Shown one piece after another: positions 15,200 to 22,446 of a stretch of DNA of 23,810 nucleotides; position 1 is the first letter of the stretch, and each line of letters begins with the position of its first letter. The notes beneath the pieces are model-generated. The model ran no database searches. It worked only from the letters and a program-made list of their open reading frames with translations, and was not told the origin of the DNA. Made by a program: the position numbers and the translations under genes. The DNA is from Desulfobacterales bacterium. GTDB lineage: Bacteria > Desulfobacterota > Desulfobacteria > Desulfobacterales > RPRI01. Location of the stretch: contig JAUYEO010000166.1 of the NCBI GenBank assembly GCA_030689795.1, forward strand, positions 1 to 23,810. The letters are read 5' to 3'.

Positions 15200-16155
15200 T
15201 CTGTTACACCTCCACACACACGACAGTGAAATGCCCTCTGATCCATCCCTGCACCGCAACACTCACAGGTTTTCTGCCCCCTTTCGGGGGCAGGGATTTC
15301 GCCTACCACCTGCGAGTATATACGATAGTAGTAAAAATGTTCTTTATTCCAAAATTTTATCGGGGATTTTCTCCTTTCCTCTTCGAACTCTTCATCCGAC
15401 ACCTTTGCAGCGACAATCTTTCTCATCTCCGTCATGCCGGAGCCGTATTCCAGAGGCCTTTTACTCTGCCAGAGTATTTCTTCCGGCAGCACGCCTTCAA
15501 AGGCCTTCCTGAGCATCCACTTTCCCCACGTCTTTTCATCCTCTCTTCTTATCTTGAGATCAAGATTAATCCCCTGGCTGAACTCTACAAAATCTTTATC
15601 TAAAAAAGGCTGTTTGATATGGATCCCAAGGGCTTCCCCAATTTTATTCGAACTGAACTGCATAGTTGAATGCATCCGGCTCATGTACTGTTCGAGGTCT
15701 TTCATCTTTAACATGAAATCATAGCCGGCAAAGAGCTCATCGCCTCCGTCACCTGTCATCATGCTACCGATCCCCAGGCCCTTTGCATATCTGAGTCCCA
15801 GATAAACAGTAACATCGTTTGGAATAGCAGGATCAAAACTTCTGAGTATCCTTATGACTTCGGGGATTGTGGCGATGGCCTCCTCAATCTTTACAGTTTT
15901 GTGATAATATTCAAGTTTGAGAAGCTTCGCTACAGTATCGGCATAATATCCATCTTCCCCGTACGACTCAAGACCGACCGAGATGGCCCGGCAATCCTTT
16001 GCCTGGGCGGCTACAAGGGCAGAATCCAGCCCTCCGGAAAAGAGCAAACCCTCAGCCTGATTCCTTTTCACTGCCTCTGCAAACCTGATCCTCAATTCCT
16101 GAAAGATTGTCTCCCCTTTGCCCTCCCCCGCCGACGCCAAGACGTATCCCTTCAC
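15184..16155 (-). CDS. asparagine synthase-like ATP-pyrophosphatase lacking the glutaminase domain, with C-terminal zinc ribbon
   Basis: This 323-residue protein contains an asparagine-synthase synthetase domain. It has the PP-loop LLFSGGLDSALVAAQAK (residues 37-53), the later MMTGDGGDELFAGYDF motif and the KWMLRKAFEGVLPEEILWQ helix. The N-terminal Ntn glutaminase domain of AsnB is absent, so ammonia or a different nucleophile would be used. The C-terminus has CECC and CRVC pairs spaced like a zinc ribbon. The GTG start at 16155 follows GGGAGG and is the first possible start, since a stop lies just upstream in frame. The first 16 residues (MKGYVLASAGEGKGET) resemble a CobO N-terminus. The position between cbiR and DUF71 suggests a corrinoid-related amide step; this is inference. 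Confidence 0.82.
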   Translation of the reverse strand: MKGYVLASAGEGKGETIFQELRIRFAEAVKRNQAEGLLFSGGLDSALVAAQAKDCRAISVGLESYGEDGYYADTVAKLLKLEYYHKTVKIEEAIATIPEVIRILRSFDPAIPNDVTVYLGLRYAKGLGIGSMMTGDGGDELFAGYDFMLKMKDLEQYMSRMHSTMQFSSNKIGEALGIHIKQPFLDKDFVEFSQGINLDLKIRREDEKTWGKWMLRKAFEGVLPEEILWQSKRPLEYGSGMTEMRKIVAAKVSDEEFEEERRKSPIKFWNKEHFYYYRIYSQVVGEIPAPERGQKTCECCGAGMDQRAFHCRVCGGVTEWRRT

Positions 16156-16239
16156 CTCTCACACCTCCCACGCATCCATCCGTTGCCATAAGACGTTTTG
16201 TAAAGTCATTAAAATTCCTTAAATTTTCTCTGTTAATCA

Positions 16240-17070
16240 TCACACAAAGCGACCCAGGACATCCAGCGACTGACTAAACGCCCCTTCATCAAAGATCTCC
16301 ATTGTTAAAACCCTGGAATTATTCGAACCGTTACCCAACCGGTCTATAAGGGTCGTCAACAAACCAGCGGGCAAGAAGGACAGGCTGCGGTGGTCATGCC
16401 CCTCTTCGATCCCATGGAGGTGGAGCACCCGTGTCCGCGTCAGATAGCGGTCAAGGTAATCTTCCGCCGCATACCCGCACAGAAGGAGATGGCCGATATC
16501 AAGACAGACGCTCAGGTTATAGTCACTGATAATGTCTTCAATAACAGTGTAAGGATAATCGAGTGTTTCAACGCACAGGTCCTGTGAATTAACATCCTGA
16601 AGGAGCCTCTCCACAGAGCGCCGGTGGCCGTCGATCCAGCGTTCCAGGTCCGGCGATGGGATTTCACCCCGCTGATCCCCATGGAAATGAAGGACATAGG
16701 CAAAGGGCAAAAGCGGGGCGGTGCGTTCTATAACGCGGAGGCACTTGTCCACAGATCGCTCCCGGACAGATGCATCTTCATGTCCCATCCAGGTGTCGAG
16801 AGGCAGATGTATGGTGTAGGTCAGATCAGACCGTTTCGCTGTCTCTTTCAGCATCTGCACCGTGGCCGTATCCGGCAGATTGGTGAATTCATCCGATTCA
16901 AAGAGCACCAGTTCGATGTCATCCACCTTATCTGCCAGAAACATAACATTCGGCAGAAGCTCCGCCGGAATGATATATGAAGTCGTTCCCAGACGGAAGG
17001 GGAATCGGTTTTTCAGAGACTGTTCTCCTTTAAAATTCAAAGAAAGGCCCCCTCTTAAAGGAGTAATCAA
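16240..17070 (-). CDS. cbiR: CbiR-like cobamide-remodelling enzyme (AP endonuclease 2 / xylose isomerase-like TIM barrel)
   Basis: The protein of up to 276 residues is a sugar-phosphate isomerase/AP-endonuclease-2 TIM barrel. Probable metal ligands occur in YTIHLPLDTW, YVLHFHGD, LCVETLDYPY, CLDIGHLL, VLHLHGIEEGHDH and TMEIFDEG. CbiR from Akkermansia muciniphila belongs to this superfamily. It starts cobamide remodelling by hydrolysing the phosphoribosyl bond in the nucleotide loop. The placement directly after btuB and before cbiB-cobDUTS makes that role the best fit; a generic sugar isomerase is the alternative. The start is uncertain. TTG at 17070 overlaps the btuB stop (TTGA), TTG at 17040 follows GAGGGGG, and an AAAGGAGA site further in is followed only by CTG. 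Family similarity begins near FRLGTTSYIIP. Confidence 0.75.
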   Translation of the reverse strand: MITPLRGGLSLNFKGEQSLKNRFPFRLGTTSYIIPAELLPNVMFLADKVDDIELVLFESDEFTNLPDTATVQMLKETAKRSDLTYTIHLPLDTWMGHEDASVRERSVDKCLRVIERTAPLLPFAYVLHFHGDQRGEIPSPDLERWIDGHRRSVERLLQDVNSQDLCVETLDYPYTVIEDIISDYNLSVCLDIGHLLLCGYAAEDYLDRYLTRTRVLHLHGIEEGHDHRSLSFLPAGLLTTLIDRLGNGSNNSRVLTMEIFDEGAFSQSLDVLGRFV

Positions 17071-19121
17071 AACTCATAACCAACACTTAAAAAGACTGAC
17101 TGCCCGGCCCCTGGATAAGAACAGAGTGTTCCTGTACCGGTATAATCATAGAAAGTATTTACATAGGTTTCGTATTCCTTATCAAACAGATTATTGCCCT
17201 TAAGTGTAACTATCCAGTGGTCATATAAACGCTGCTCAATCTTAAGATCCACCGTCCAATAGGACTTCAGGATCCGGGAAGGATTGGTATCTGTGTCGTT
17301 ATCATATTTTCCGGGTCGCTCACCGACATAGTTAGCCGTGGCAGTCGTATTAAGACCGAATTTAGTCCAATAGGTCAGACTCCCTTTGAACTGATCATCA
17401 GGAGTATACAGCGCCTGACGTTTAGTGCCACCTTTTTTGTTTTCTTTTGCGTCGGTGTTTGTGTAGTTAATGGCCAAAGTCAAATTATAAAATGGTCCTA
17501 TTTTTGTTCCAAGTTCCCAACCATCAGCCTCATAGCTATCAAGGTTTTGTGGTCTATAGAAGAAACTGCTGTCAGGAACCCAGCGAATCTTATTGTCAAT
17601 ATCCCATTTAAAATACGAAAGGGTGATGAATATTTTTTCATTGAAGATCGTTTGTTCAGCCGTTGCGTCTGTATGCCATCCTGTTTCAGGCTTTAGATTG
17701 GGATTACCTTCAGCTCCCATTCCCCAACCCCAGTCTTCAAAAGGCCAGAAAAGGTCGTTAAGTGTCGGTGCCTTAAAATGCTTTCCTCGACTAAATTTCA
17801 GGACTGTCTCCTTAAGCGGGTTGAAAACCAGGCCGAAACGGGGAATATCTTCGTATCCGAAAGTTGAATGGTTTTCGTGTCTTAAGCCGGCCAGAGCTTT
17901 TAAATACTTGCAGGGACGATACTGGGCTTCTGCATACGCGCCCTTGGTGTAAAGACTAGCCGTATTCCTGGCGCGTGTGCCAGGTTTCTGGTTGCCGTTG
18001 TCATCCAGCGTAACACTTTTATTTTTCCAGTCGTAATCCTTGTATTCCATGCCTATCAGAAGATTTGCACCATCAAAAGGTCTCAGATCCAGATTCCCTT
18101 CAAAGCCCTTTACTTCATTGGTCGTCCACGTTTCCTGTCCCGGCACACCTCCCGTCCAGGAATCATAGTAACGCATAAAGTTATAATTCTCCATATGTGT
18201 ATATTCGCCCTTGAAGTTCAAACCAAGCCATTTCAGGGGGTCGCTTTTTGCCTGGAAAACAATGTGTCCATCTTCATCACCGCCTTTATCAAGCGTACTC
18301 GCTGCGTCACTGCTATAAACCTGCACTCCCTTAGCATAAAAATTTTGTGTTCCGGGAGGCGGTTCGACGCCAGGTCTGCCGTATTTCCGGTCAATGTAAT
18401 CACCATAGAGGCTCACATCCAGAATGTCTCCCTTATCGTAAACCAACTTGAGAGAAGCATCATTGTGGATTAAGTCGCTGTTATCTCGAAAACCATCGGT
18501 TTCCTTTCGACCGGCTGTTAAATAATACCCAAAATTCTCTGTAAGAAACATTCCTTGTTCGGCCGACAACTGATAAGTGTCCTGAGTACCATATCCGGCG
18601 GTTGCTTTTAGATCCATCTTGTCACGTTTCGGTCGTTTGGTTATAATGTTCACGGTTCCTCCCATAGCTCCCGAACCATAGAGAAGAGACCCTGCCCCCT
18701 TCACCACTTCAATGCGTTCAATACTGTTCAGGGGAATTCGTGCCACATCCGCCACACCAAGCGACGGAGAGTTAACATTCACCCCATTCACGAATACCTG
18801 TGTTGCGTCACCACCCATACCCCGAAAGTGAATTTCTTGAGTCGCTCCGCCGTAATTTCCATACGTTCTCAAGTCTATGCCCAGTTCATTTGCAAGAAGT
18901 TCCCCAATAGTATTAACCGCAGACGTCTCTATATCCATTTCGTCAATGATGATAACCGCATTGGGGATGTCCTTCCGTTCCTCCGGGGTCTTTGTGGCGG
19001 TAACCACAACTTCCGGCAGAGTAACCGTTTTGCCTTCTTCTTTCTTGTCTGTCTCTGCCTGGCTAATCCCAGCAAAGAGCAGAGGAATAAAAATAAAAAA
19101 GAATTTCAAATACTTGAACAT
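17067..19121 (-). CDS. btuB: BtuB-like TonB-dependent corrinoid receptor
   Basis: The 684-residue outer-membrane protein has a signal peptide (MFKYLKFFFIFIPLLFAGIS, cleaved after QA), a TonB box within LPEVVVTATK, a plug domain with GMGGDATQVFVNGVNV and IERIEVVKGAGSLLYGSGAM, and a beta-barrel. The barrel ends in the aromatic terminus SVFLSVGYEF. A cobalamin riboswitch stands immediately upstream and cobalamin genes follow, so the ligand is most likely a corrinoid. The ATG at 19121 has AAAGGAGA about 8 bases upstream. Expression should fall when intracellular adenosylcobalamin is high. The cbiR gene begins at its stop codon. Confidence 0.93.
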   Translation of the reverse strand: MFKYLKFFFIFIPLLFAGISQAETDKKEEGKTVTLPEVVVTATKTPEERKDIPNAVIIIDEMDIETSAVNTIGELLANELGIDLRTYGNYGGATQEIHFRGMGGDATQVFVNGVNVNSPSLGVADVARIPLNSIERIEVVKGAGSLLYGSGAMGGTVNIITKRPKRDKMDLKATAGYGTQDTYQLSAEQGMFLTENFGYYLTAGRKETDGFRDNSDLIHNDASLKLVYDKGDILDVSLYGDYIDRKYGRPGVEPPPGTQNFYAKGVQVYSSDAASTLDKGGDEDGHIVFQAKSDPLKWLGLNFKGEYTHMENYNFMRYYDSWTGGVPGQETWTTNEVKGFEGNLDLRPFDGANLLIGMEYKDYDWKNKSVTLDDNGNQKPGTRARNTASLYTKGAYAEAQYRPCKYLKALAGLRHENHSTFGYEDIPRFGLVFNPLKETVLKFSRGKHFKAPTLNDLFWPFEDWGWGMGAEGNPNLKPETGWHTDATAEQTIFNEKIFITLSYFKWDIDNKIRWVPDSSFFYRPQNLDSYEADGWELGTKIGPFYNLTLAINYTNTDAKENKKGGTKRQALYTPDDQFKGSLTYWTKFGLNTTATANYVGERPGKYDNDTDTNPSRILKSYWTVDLKIEQRLYDHWIVTLKGNNLFDKEYETYVNTFYDYTGTGTLCSYPGAGQSVFLSVGYEF

Positions 19122-19170
19122 GATACTTTCTCCTTTCCCAAATTAAAAAAGTTAATCTGGGTCCGGGCAT

Positions 19171-19204
19171 AAAAAAACCCGGACCGAAATGAATCGATCC
19201 GGGG
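19171..19204 (-). terminator. intrinsic terminator of the cobalamin riboswitch
   Basis: On the minus strand a 10-bp stem (arms CCCGGATCGA and TCGGTCCGGG, one G-U pair) closes a six-base loop and is followed by seven Ts at 19177-19171. It lies between the aptamer and btuB, so it is the likely switch-off structure. Its 3' arm can also pair perfectly over 8 bp with GGTCCGGG (plus strand, 19160-19167). Confidence 0.8.
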
Positions 19205-19298
19205 ATTTCCCATTTTTATCCTCTGATCTTGCTAAATACCTCGGTCCTCGAATGGTATTTCCGAGATCTTTGCATAAAACCCAAAAATCTCTTTCCTT

Positions 19299-19464
19299 AT
19301 TCAGGCAGGTCTTCTGACTTACGGATCATCCTAATTGCCGCACCTTCCCGAACCTTAAAACAGCCAGTGGTTTAATGCGGTGTTCGTCCCCGATTACAGC
19401 GGCGGGCCCGTCCCCGATTTTAACGGGGTTCCCTTTTATGCTCAAATACAACGAGCGCCTGAAT
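19299..19464 (-). ncRNA. cobalamin riboswitch aptamer
   Basis: The minus strand contains the conserved cobalamin-riboswitch elements in order: AAAAGGGAA (19437-19429), GCCGCTGTAATCGGGGACG (ending near 19385), CCACTGG (19370-19364) and the B12 box GTCAGAAGACCTGCC (19318-19304). P1 arms ATTCAGGC and GCCTGAAT, at 19464-19457 and 19306-19299, close the structure. It binds adenosylcobalamin or a related corrinoid. The platform between 19298 and 19172 includes an intrinsic terminator, so control is probably by premature termination. It precedes btuB and, through it, the long salvage operon. Confidence 0.93.
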
Positions 19465-19472
19465 GGTTATGC

Positions 19473-19501
19473 TTGTTATATATTTATATTTTCAAAGTCA
19501 A
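19473..19501 (-). promoter_or_regulatory. predicted promoter of the riboswitch-btuB operon
   Basis: TTGACT (19501-19496, minus strand) lies 17 bases from TAACAA (19478-19473) or 15 bases from the better -10 match TATAAC (19480-19475). Either would start transcription at about 19464-19470, exactly where P1 of the aptamer begins. The position supports the call more than the -10 sequence does. Confidence 0.5.
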
Positions 19502-19640
19502 TAAATAAAAGGATCCTCTCCAAATTAGTTGATGATCCAGGGTTCGAGGATTTGAGTGAAAAATCCGCATTAGGCGGAAAGGGTTCGAGTGCAGAAGGAT
19601 ACTTGGAGGGGAACAATCGCGCCATCGGTAATGCAGTCGG

Positions 19641-20000
19641 CTATGCGCGTGAAAGAAAATTTCCCAATACAAATATTTTCCTTCTGCGAAAAAATACAGG
19701 GCTTTCCACGATAGATATTGCTTTTAAATTATCATACCCGGAAACAAACCATGGCTCTTTACATGGAGGAACTTCCCATACCCATTTCGGCGTTTCAATC
19801 CCCAGTTCAGAACATAAATATTCTATTGTTGATGCCAATAATGAATCGATATTTTCATTGCTCAGAGAGAAAGGCTTCTCAATTAAACCTCGATCCCGTG
19901 TCCGACGGAAATCATCTACAAATTCCATAAATGGAATCCGCCAATTTTCCCCGCTTTTTAAAATAGCCGATTTAGTTTCCTGAATTGTCCTGTATTTCAT
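19641..20000 (-). CDS. partner protein of a DUF6036-type nucleotidyltransferase, possible toxin-antitoxin component
   Basis: The 119-residue protein starts MKYRTIQETKSAILKSGENW and contains IPFMEFVDDFRRTRDRGL, VWEVPPCKEPWFVSG and a C-terminal SPVFFRRRKIFVLGNFLSRA. It has no membrane segment. Its ATG at 20000 follows GAGGAA and lies within the end of the nucleotidyltransferase gene (29-bp overlap), so the two are translated together. I recall small proteins of this type next to DUF6036 nucleotidyltransferases, an arrangement reminiscent of AbiE-like toxin-antitoxin pairs. No activity is known to me. The pair sits between btuD and the B12 riboswitch and is unrelated to cobalamin by sequence. 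Confidence 0.7.
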   Translation of the reverse strand: MKYRTIQETKSAILKSGENWRIPFMEFVDDFRRTRDRGLIEKPFSLSNENIDSLLASTIEYLCSELGIETPKWVWEVPPCKEPWFVSGYDNLKAISIVESPVFFRRRKIFVLGNFLSRA

Positions 20001-20496
20001 CGAATAATTCCTCAAGAAAAAATTGAGTCGCAGGTCTGATAACTCGACGCGGATAATATTTATCAATTATTTTAAATATATCTTCAATAGTTTTGATTTT
20101 TAGTTCATTAATTAAAAACTCAATATCCTTACCGTCGGTTCCGTCAATTCTTGCTGAAAGCGATTTCATTGCAAGCATATATTCCGGATCAGCCACCATT
20201 ACGACAAGATGAGATAAGTTAAGAAATACCTTTTGGGGATGATCTACAAGAAATCCTTTTACTCCATCATTCAGCCAATCGTCAGCCAATTCATATTCAT
20301 TCGCAATTTCCCTGGCAGCTTCTCTTATAATATCAGCCGGTTGAAAAATTGCATCAACATCTTTTGTGCTTGGTCGTGCGTCATAAACGAGGCACATAAC
20401 GGCACCACCATACAAACATATTTCACCTTTTACATTCAGGCGCTGGAGTTTTTCATTAAGAGCATGCAAATATTTTATAATTTCATCTCTTAGCAT
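19972..20496 (-). CDS. DUF6036-type nucleotidyltransferase
   Basis: The 174-residue protein has a minimal nucleotidyltransferase core, CLYGGAVMCLVYDARPSTKD followed by VDAIF (residues 27-51). The GG pair and the DVD acidic residues are typical of the Pol-beta-like superfamily that also includes AbiEii/MenA toxins. The C-terminal part is helical (KDIEFLINELKIKTIEDIF). Such proteins often act as NTase toxins or tRNA/protein nucleotidylating enzymes in two-gene modules; the role here is inferred. The ATG at 20496 is preceded by GGCGGAAT. The 146-bp AT-rich gap from btuD includes a plausible promoter, so the pair is probably transcribed independently of btuFCD. Confidence 0.8.
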   Translation of the reverse strand: MLRDEIIKYLHALNEKLQRLNVKGEICLYGGAVMCLVYDARPSTKDVDAIFQPADIIREAAREIANEYELADDWLNDGVKGFLVDHPQKVFLNLSHLVVMVADPEYMLAMKSLSARIDGTDGKDIEFLINELKIKTIEDIFKIIDKYYPRRVIRPATQFFLEELFDEIQDNSGN

Positions 20497-20547
20497 ATTC
20501 CGCCCGATTGTAAAATTTGGTCAAATAAACATATATAATGTGCCATT

Positions 20548-20576
20548 TTGATATCATAAGGCATTAAAAATGTAAA
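20548..20576 (-). promoter_or_regulatory. possible promoter of the nucleotidyltransferase pair
   Basis: TTTACA (20576-20571, minus strand; 5 of 6 consensus) and TATCAA (20553-20548; 4 of 6) are spaced by 17 bases in an AT-rich gap 50 bp before the nucleotidyltransferase ATG. It is a moderate match with no other support. Confidence 0.35.
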
Positions 20577-20642
20577 CTTCGAATTTGAAGACTATTTATG
20601 CTTCAGTCTCTCTTCCTTCAGCCTATTACACGAAACAGAAAC

Positions 20643-21446
20643 TTAATCTTTTATTTTCATAAGTCGTCCAGGCACAGGAGTTACGCGCGGGAATCTGCCG
20701 AGAGGACTTTCATCCACCAACAATGTGCATCCGTAAGCTGCTTCAAGGGTTTGAAACGTCAGCACTTCATCCGGCTTTCCCCGGCTTACAATTTGACCTT
20801 CCTTTAAAAGGAGCAGGGTCTTGCCGTACATGGCGGCAAGATTCACATCGTGGGACACCATAACAACTGTAATATCTCTTTCCTTCTGCAATTTTTCCAT
20901 CAGATCCATGATCCGGGTCTGGTGAGCAAGATCAAGAGATGCTGTAGGTTCGTCGAGAAGGATAATATCCGTCTCCTGGCAAATCGCCCTTGCAATGAAA
21001 ACCCTCTGACATTCACCACCGCTTAACTGGTTCATTCTGCGATCGGCAAGAAGATCCAATTCCGTAAATTCCATGGCCTGTTTTGCCGTCGCCAGATCTT
21101 TCTCTTTCTCCAGGCCGAGCATTCCCAGATGCGGCGATCGCCCCATCAGCACTACTTCGGATACTGTAAACGGAAAATCGACAGGAACCGTCTGGGACAC
21201 ATACGCGATTTTTCGGGCCAAAGTCTTGCGGGTATAATCCTCTATGGAATCTCCGAGCACATCAATCCTGCCGTCTCTGGGGCTGATAATTCCTGCAAGC
21301 AAACGAAGTAAAGTGGTTTTACCTGAGCCGTTGGGACCTATAATAATGAAAAAATCACCTCTTTGAATATGAAAAGAAAGGTTTTTGAGTATTGAGATAT
21401 TTCCATATGAATAATTCAGATTATTGATGCTAATTGCCTGATTCAT
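20643..21446 (-). CDS. btuD: BtuD-like ABC transporter ATP-binding protein (corrinoid/iron-chelate family)
   Basis: The 267-residue ATPase has Walker A GPNGSGKTT (about residues 38-46), signature LSGGECQRVFIARA, Walker B IILLDEPTASLDL and the switch histidine in VMVSHDVNL. The sequence belongs to the FepC/BtuD group that powers import of large metal chelates. It overlaps the btuC stop by 4 bp (ATGA) and is the last gene of btuFCD. Corrinoid specificity is inferred from the B12 locus; siderophore or heme import is the alternative. The length is normal for the family. Confidence 0.88.
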   Translation of the reverse strand: MNQAISINNLNYSYGNISILKNLSFHIQRGDFFIIIGPNGSGKTTLLRLLAGIISPRDGRIDVLGDSIEDYTRKTLARKIAYVSQTVPVDFPFTVSEVVLMGRSPHLGMLGLEKEKDLATAKQAMEFTELDLLADRRMNQLSGGECQRVFIARAICQETDIILLDEPTASLDLAHQTRIMDLMEKLQKERDITVVMVSHDVNLAAMYGKTLLLLKEGQIVSRGKPDEVLTFQTLEAAYGCTLLVDESPLGRFPRVTPVPGRLMKIKD

Positions 21447-22444
21447 TGTCTGGGCCTTTTAAGTAAAAATATGAAGATGGGGGCACCGATAAGAGCCGTA
21501 ATGACACCGGCCGGAATTTCCCCCTGTGAGGGGAGAATTTTTGCCAACAGGTCACAAACAACCATGTATGCGCCACCGCCCAGCACGCAGGCCGGGACAA
21601 GAATTCGATGATCGGAGCCCAGAATAATCCTGAACAGGTGGGGTATGACCAGTCCCACAAATCCGATCAGACCACAATAGCTGACAGTGGCGCTTACCAT
21701 GAAGGAAGTAACAACAAGCAGGGTAATGGTCACGATCTTTACATTTACTCCCATGGTTTGAGCCATATCTCTCCCCATAAGGAGCAGATTCATTATATTG
21801 GAAAGCCAGAAAATGAGAATAAAACAAGGCATGAGAGCCACAGCAAGGAAACCAACCTGTTCAATATTGGCCGTTGACAAGTCTCCCATAAGCCAGAACA
21901 TTATGTTATGCAGACGGTCATCGCGTGTCATCGATATCAGGAACATAATCACCGCCGAGCAGAAGGCATTCACCATGACTCCCGATAAAAGGAGAGAATC
22001 CTTTTTTAAAAGAGCTTGCCCGGACGACATTGCAAGAAGCAGGAGCAGGGTGGCGAGACTGCCGGTGAAAGCCATTATGCTCACACCCGGAAAATATGAT
22101 AATCCCAGAATAATTCCAATAATGGCGCCAATCGCGGCCCCCCCGGAAATACCCAGTATGTACGGTTCCGCTAAAGGATTTCGCAGAAGCGCCTGAAAAA
22201 CAAGCCCACCCAAAGATAGAACCGCCCCGACCAGTGCCGCCAGCATCACACGGGGCAAACGAATCTGACGGATGATTGCTTCCTGAACGGAATCCACGCT
22301 TTTGTCTGTAAGCAGCAACCGCATAGAGTCGCCGAAGTTGCTTCCGGTAGATCCAACGGAAATTCCAAGGTACATGGCTCCGGCAAGCAGAACCGAGAGG
22401 AGAGCTGAGACAAGCATTAGTCTTTTCAGAAAACCGGATCCCAT
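21443..22444 (-). CDS. btuC: BtuC-like ABC transporter permease (FecCD family)
   Basis: The 333-residue membrane protein has about ten hydrophobic segments and FecCD-family motifs: RQIRLPRVMLAALVGAVLSL, GGLVFQALLRNPLAEPYILG, SGGAAIGAIIGI and YCGLIGFVGLVIPHLFRIIL near the C-terminus. A homodimer would form the inner-membrane channel for the BtuF cargo. The gene starts 2 bp after the btuF stop and its end overlaps btuD, indicating one transcript. The length matches BtuC (about 326). Ligand assignment rests on neighbours. Confidence 0.9.
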   Translation of the reverse strand: MGSGFLKRLMLVSALLSVLLAGAMYLGISVGSTGSNFGDSMRLLLTDKSVDSVQEAIIRQIRLPRVMLAALVGAVLSLGGLVFQALLRNPLAEPYILGISGGAAIGAIIGIILGLSYFPGVSIMAFTGSLATLLLLLAMSSGQALLKKDSLLLSGVMVNAFCSAVIMFLISMTRDDRLHNIMFWLMGDLSTANIEQVGFLAVALMPCFILIFWLSNIMNLLLMGRDMAQTMGVNVKIVTITLLVVTSFMVSATVSYCGLIGFVGLVIPHLFRIILGSDHRILVPACVLGGGAYMVVCDLLAKILPSQGEIPAGVITALIGAPIFIFLLKRPRQ

Positions 22445-22446
22445 AA

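Larger units (their letters stand above)
19122..19640. other. 519-bp gene-free regulatory stretch
   Basis: This stretch holds the btuB leader. From right to left it contains about 140 bp with only a weak five-base hairpin plus T-run near 19555-19577, a promoter, the cobalamin aptamer, the expression platform with several competing inverted repeats, the terminator and the btuB ribosome site. Plus-strand open frames here overlap the riboswitch and are not supported as genes. Confidence 0.7.

Noticed and set aside
19535..19600. Two GGGTTCGAG direct repeats suggesting a tRNA T-arm or attachment site
   Set aside because: The flanking bases cannot form the 5-bp T-stem, and no anticodon or acceptor stem is found on either strand.
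19375..19983. 202-codon open frame on the plus strand
   Set aside because: It overlaps the cobalamin riboswitch and the partner protein gene. The minus-strand frame has a ribosome site and family-like sequence, while this one has neither.
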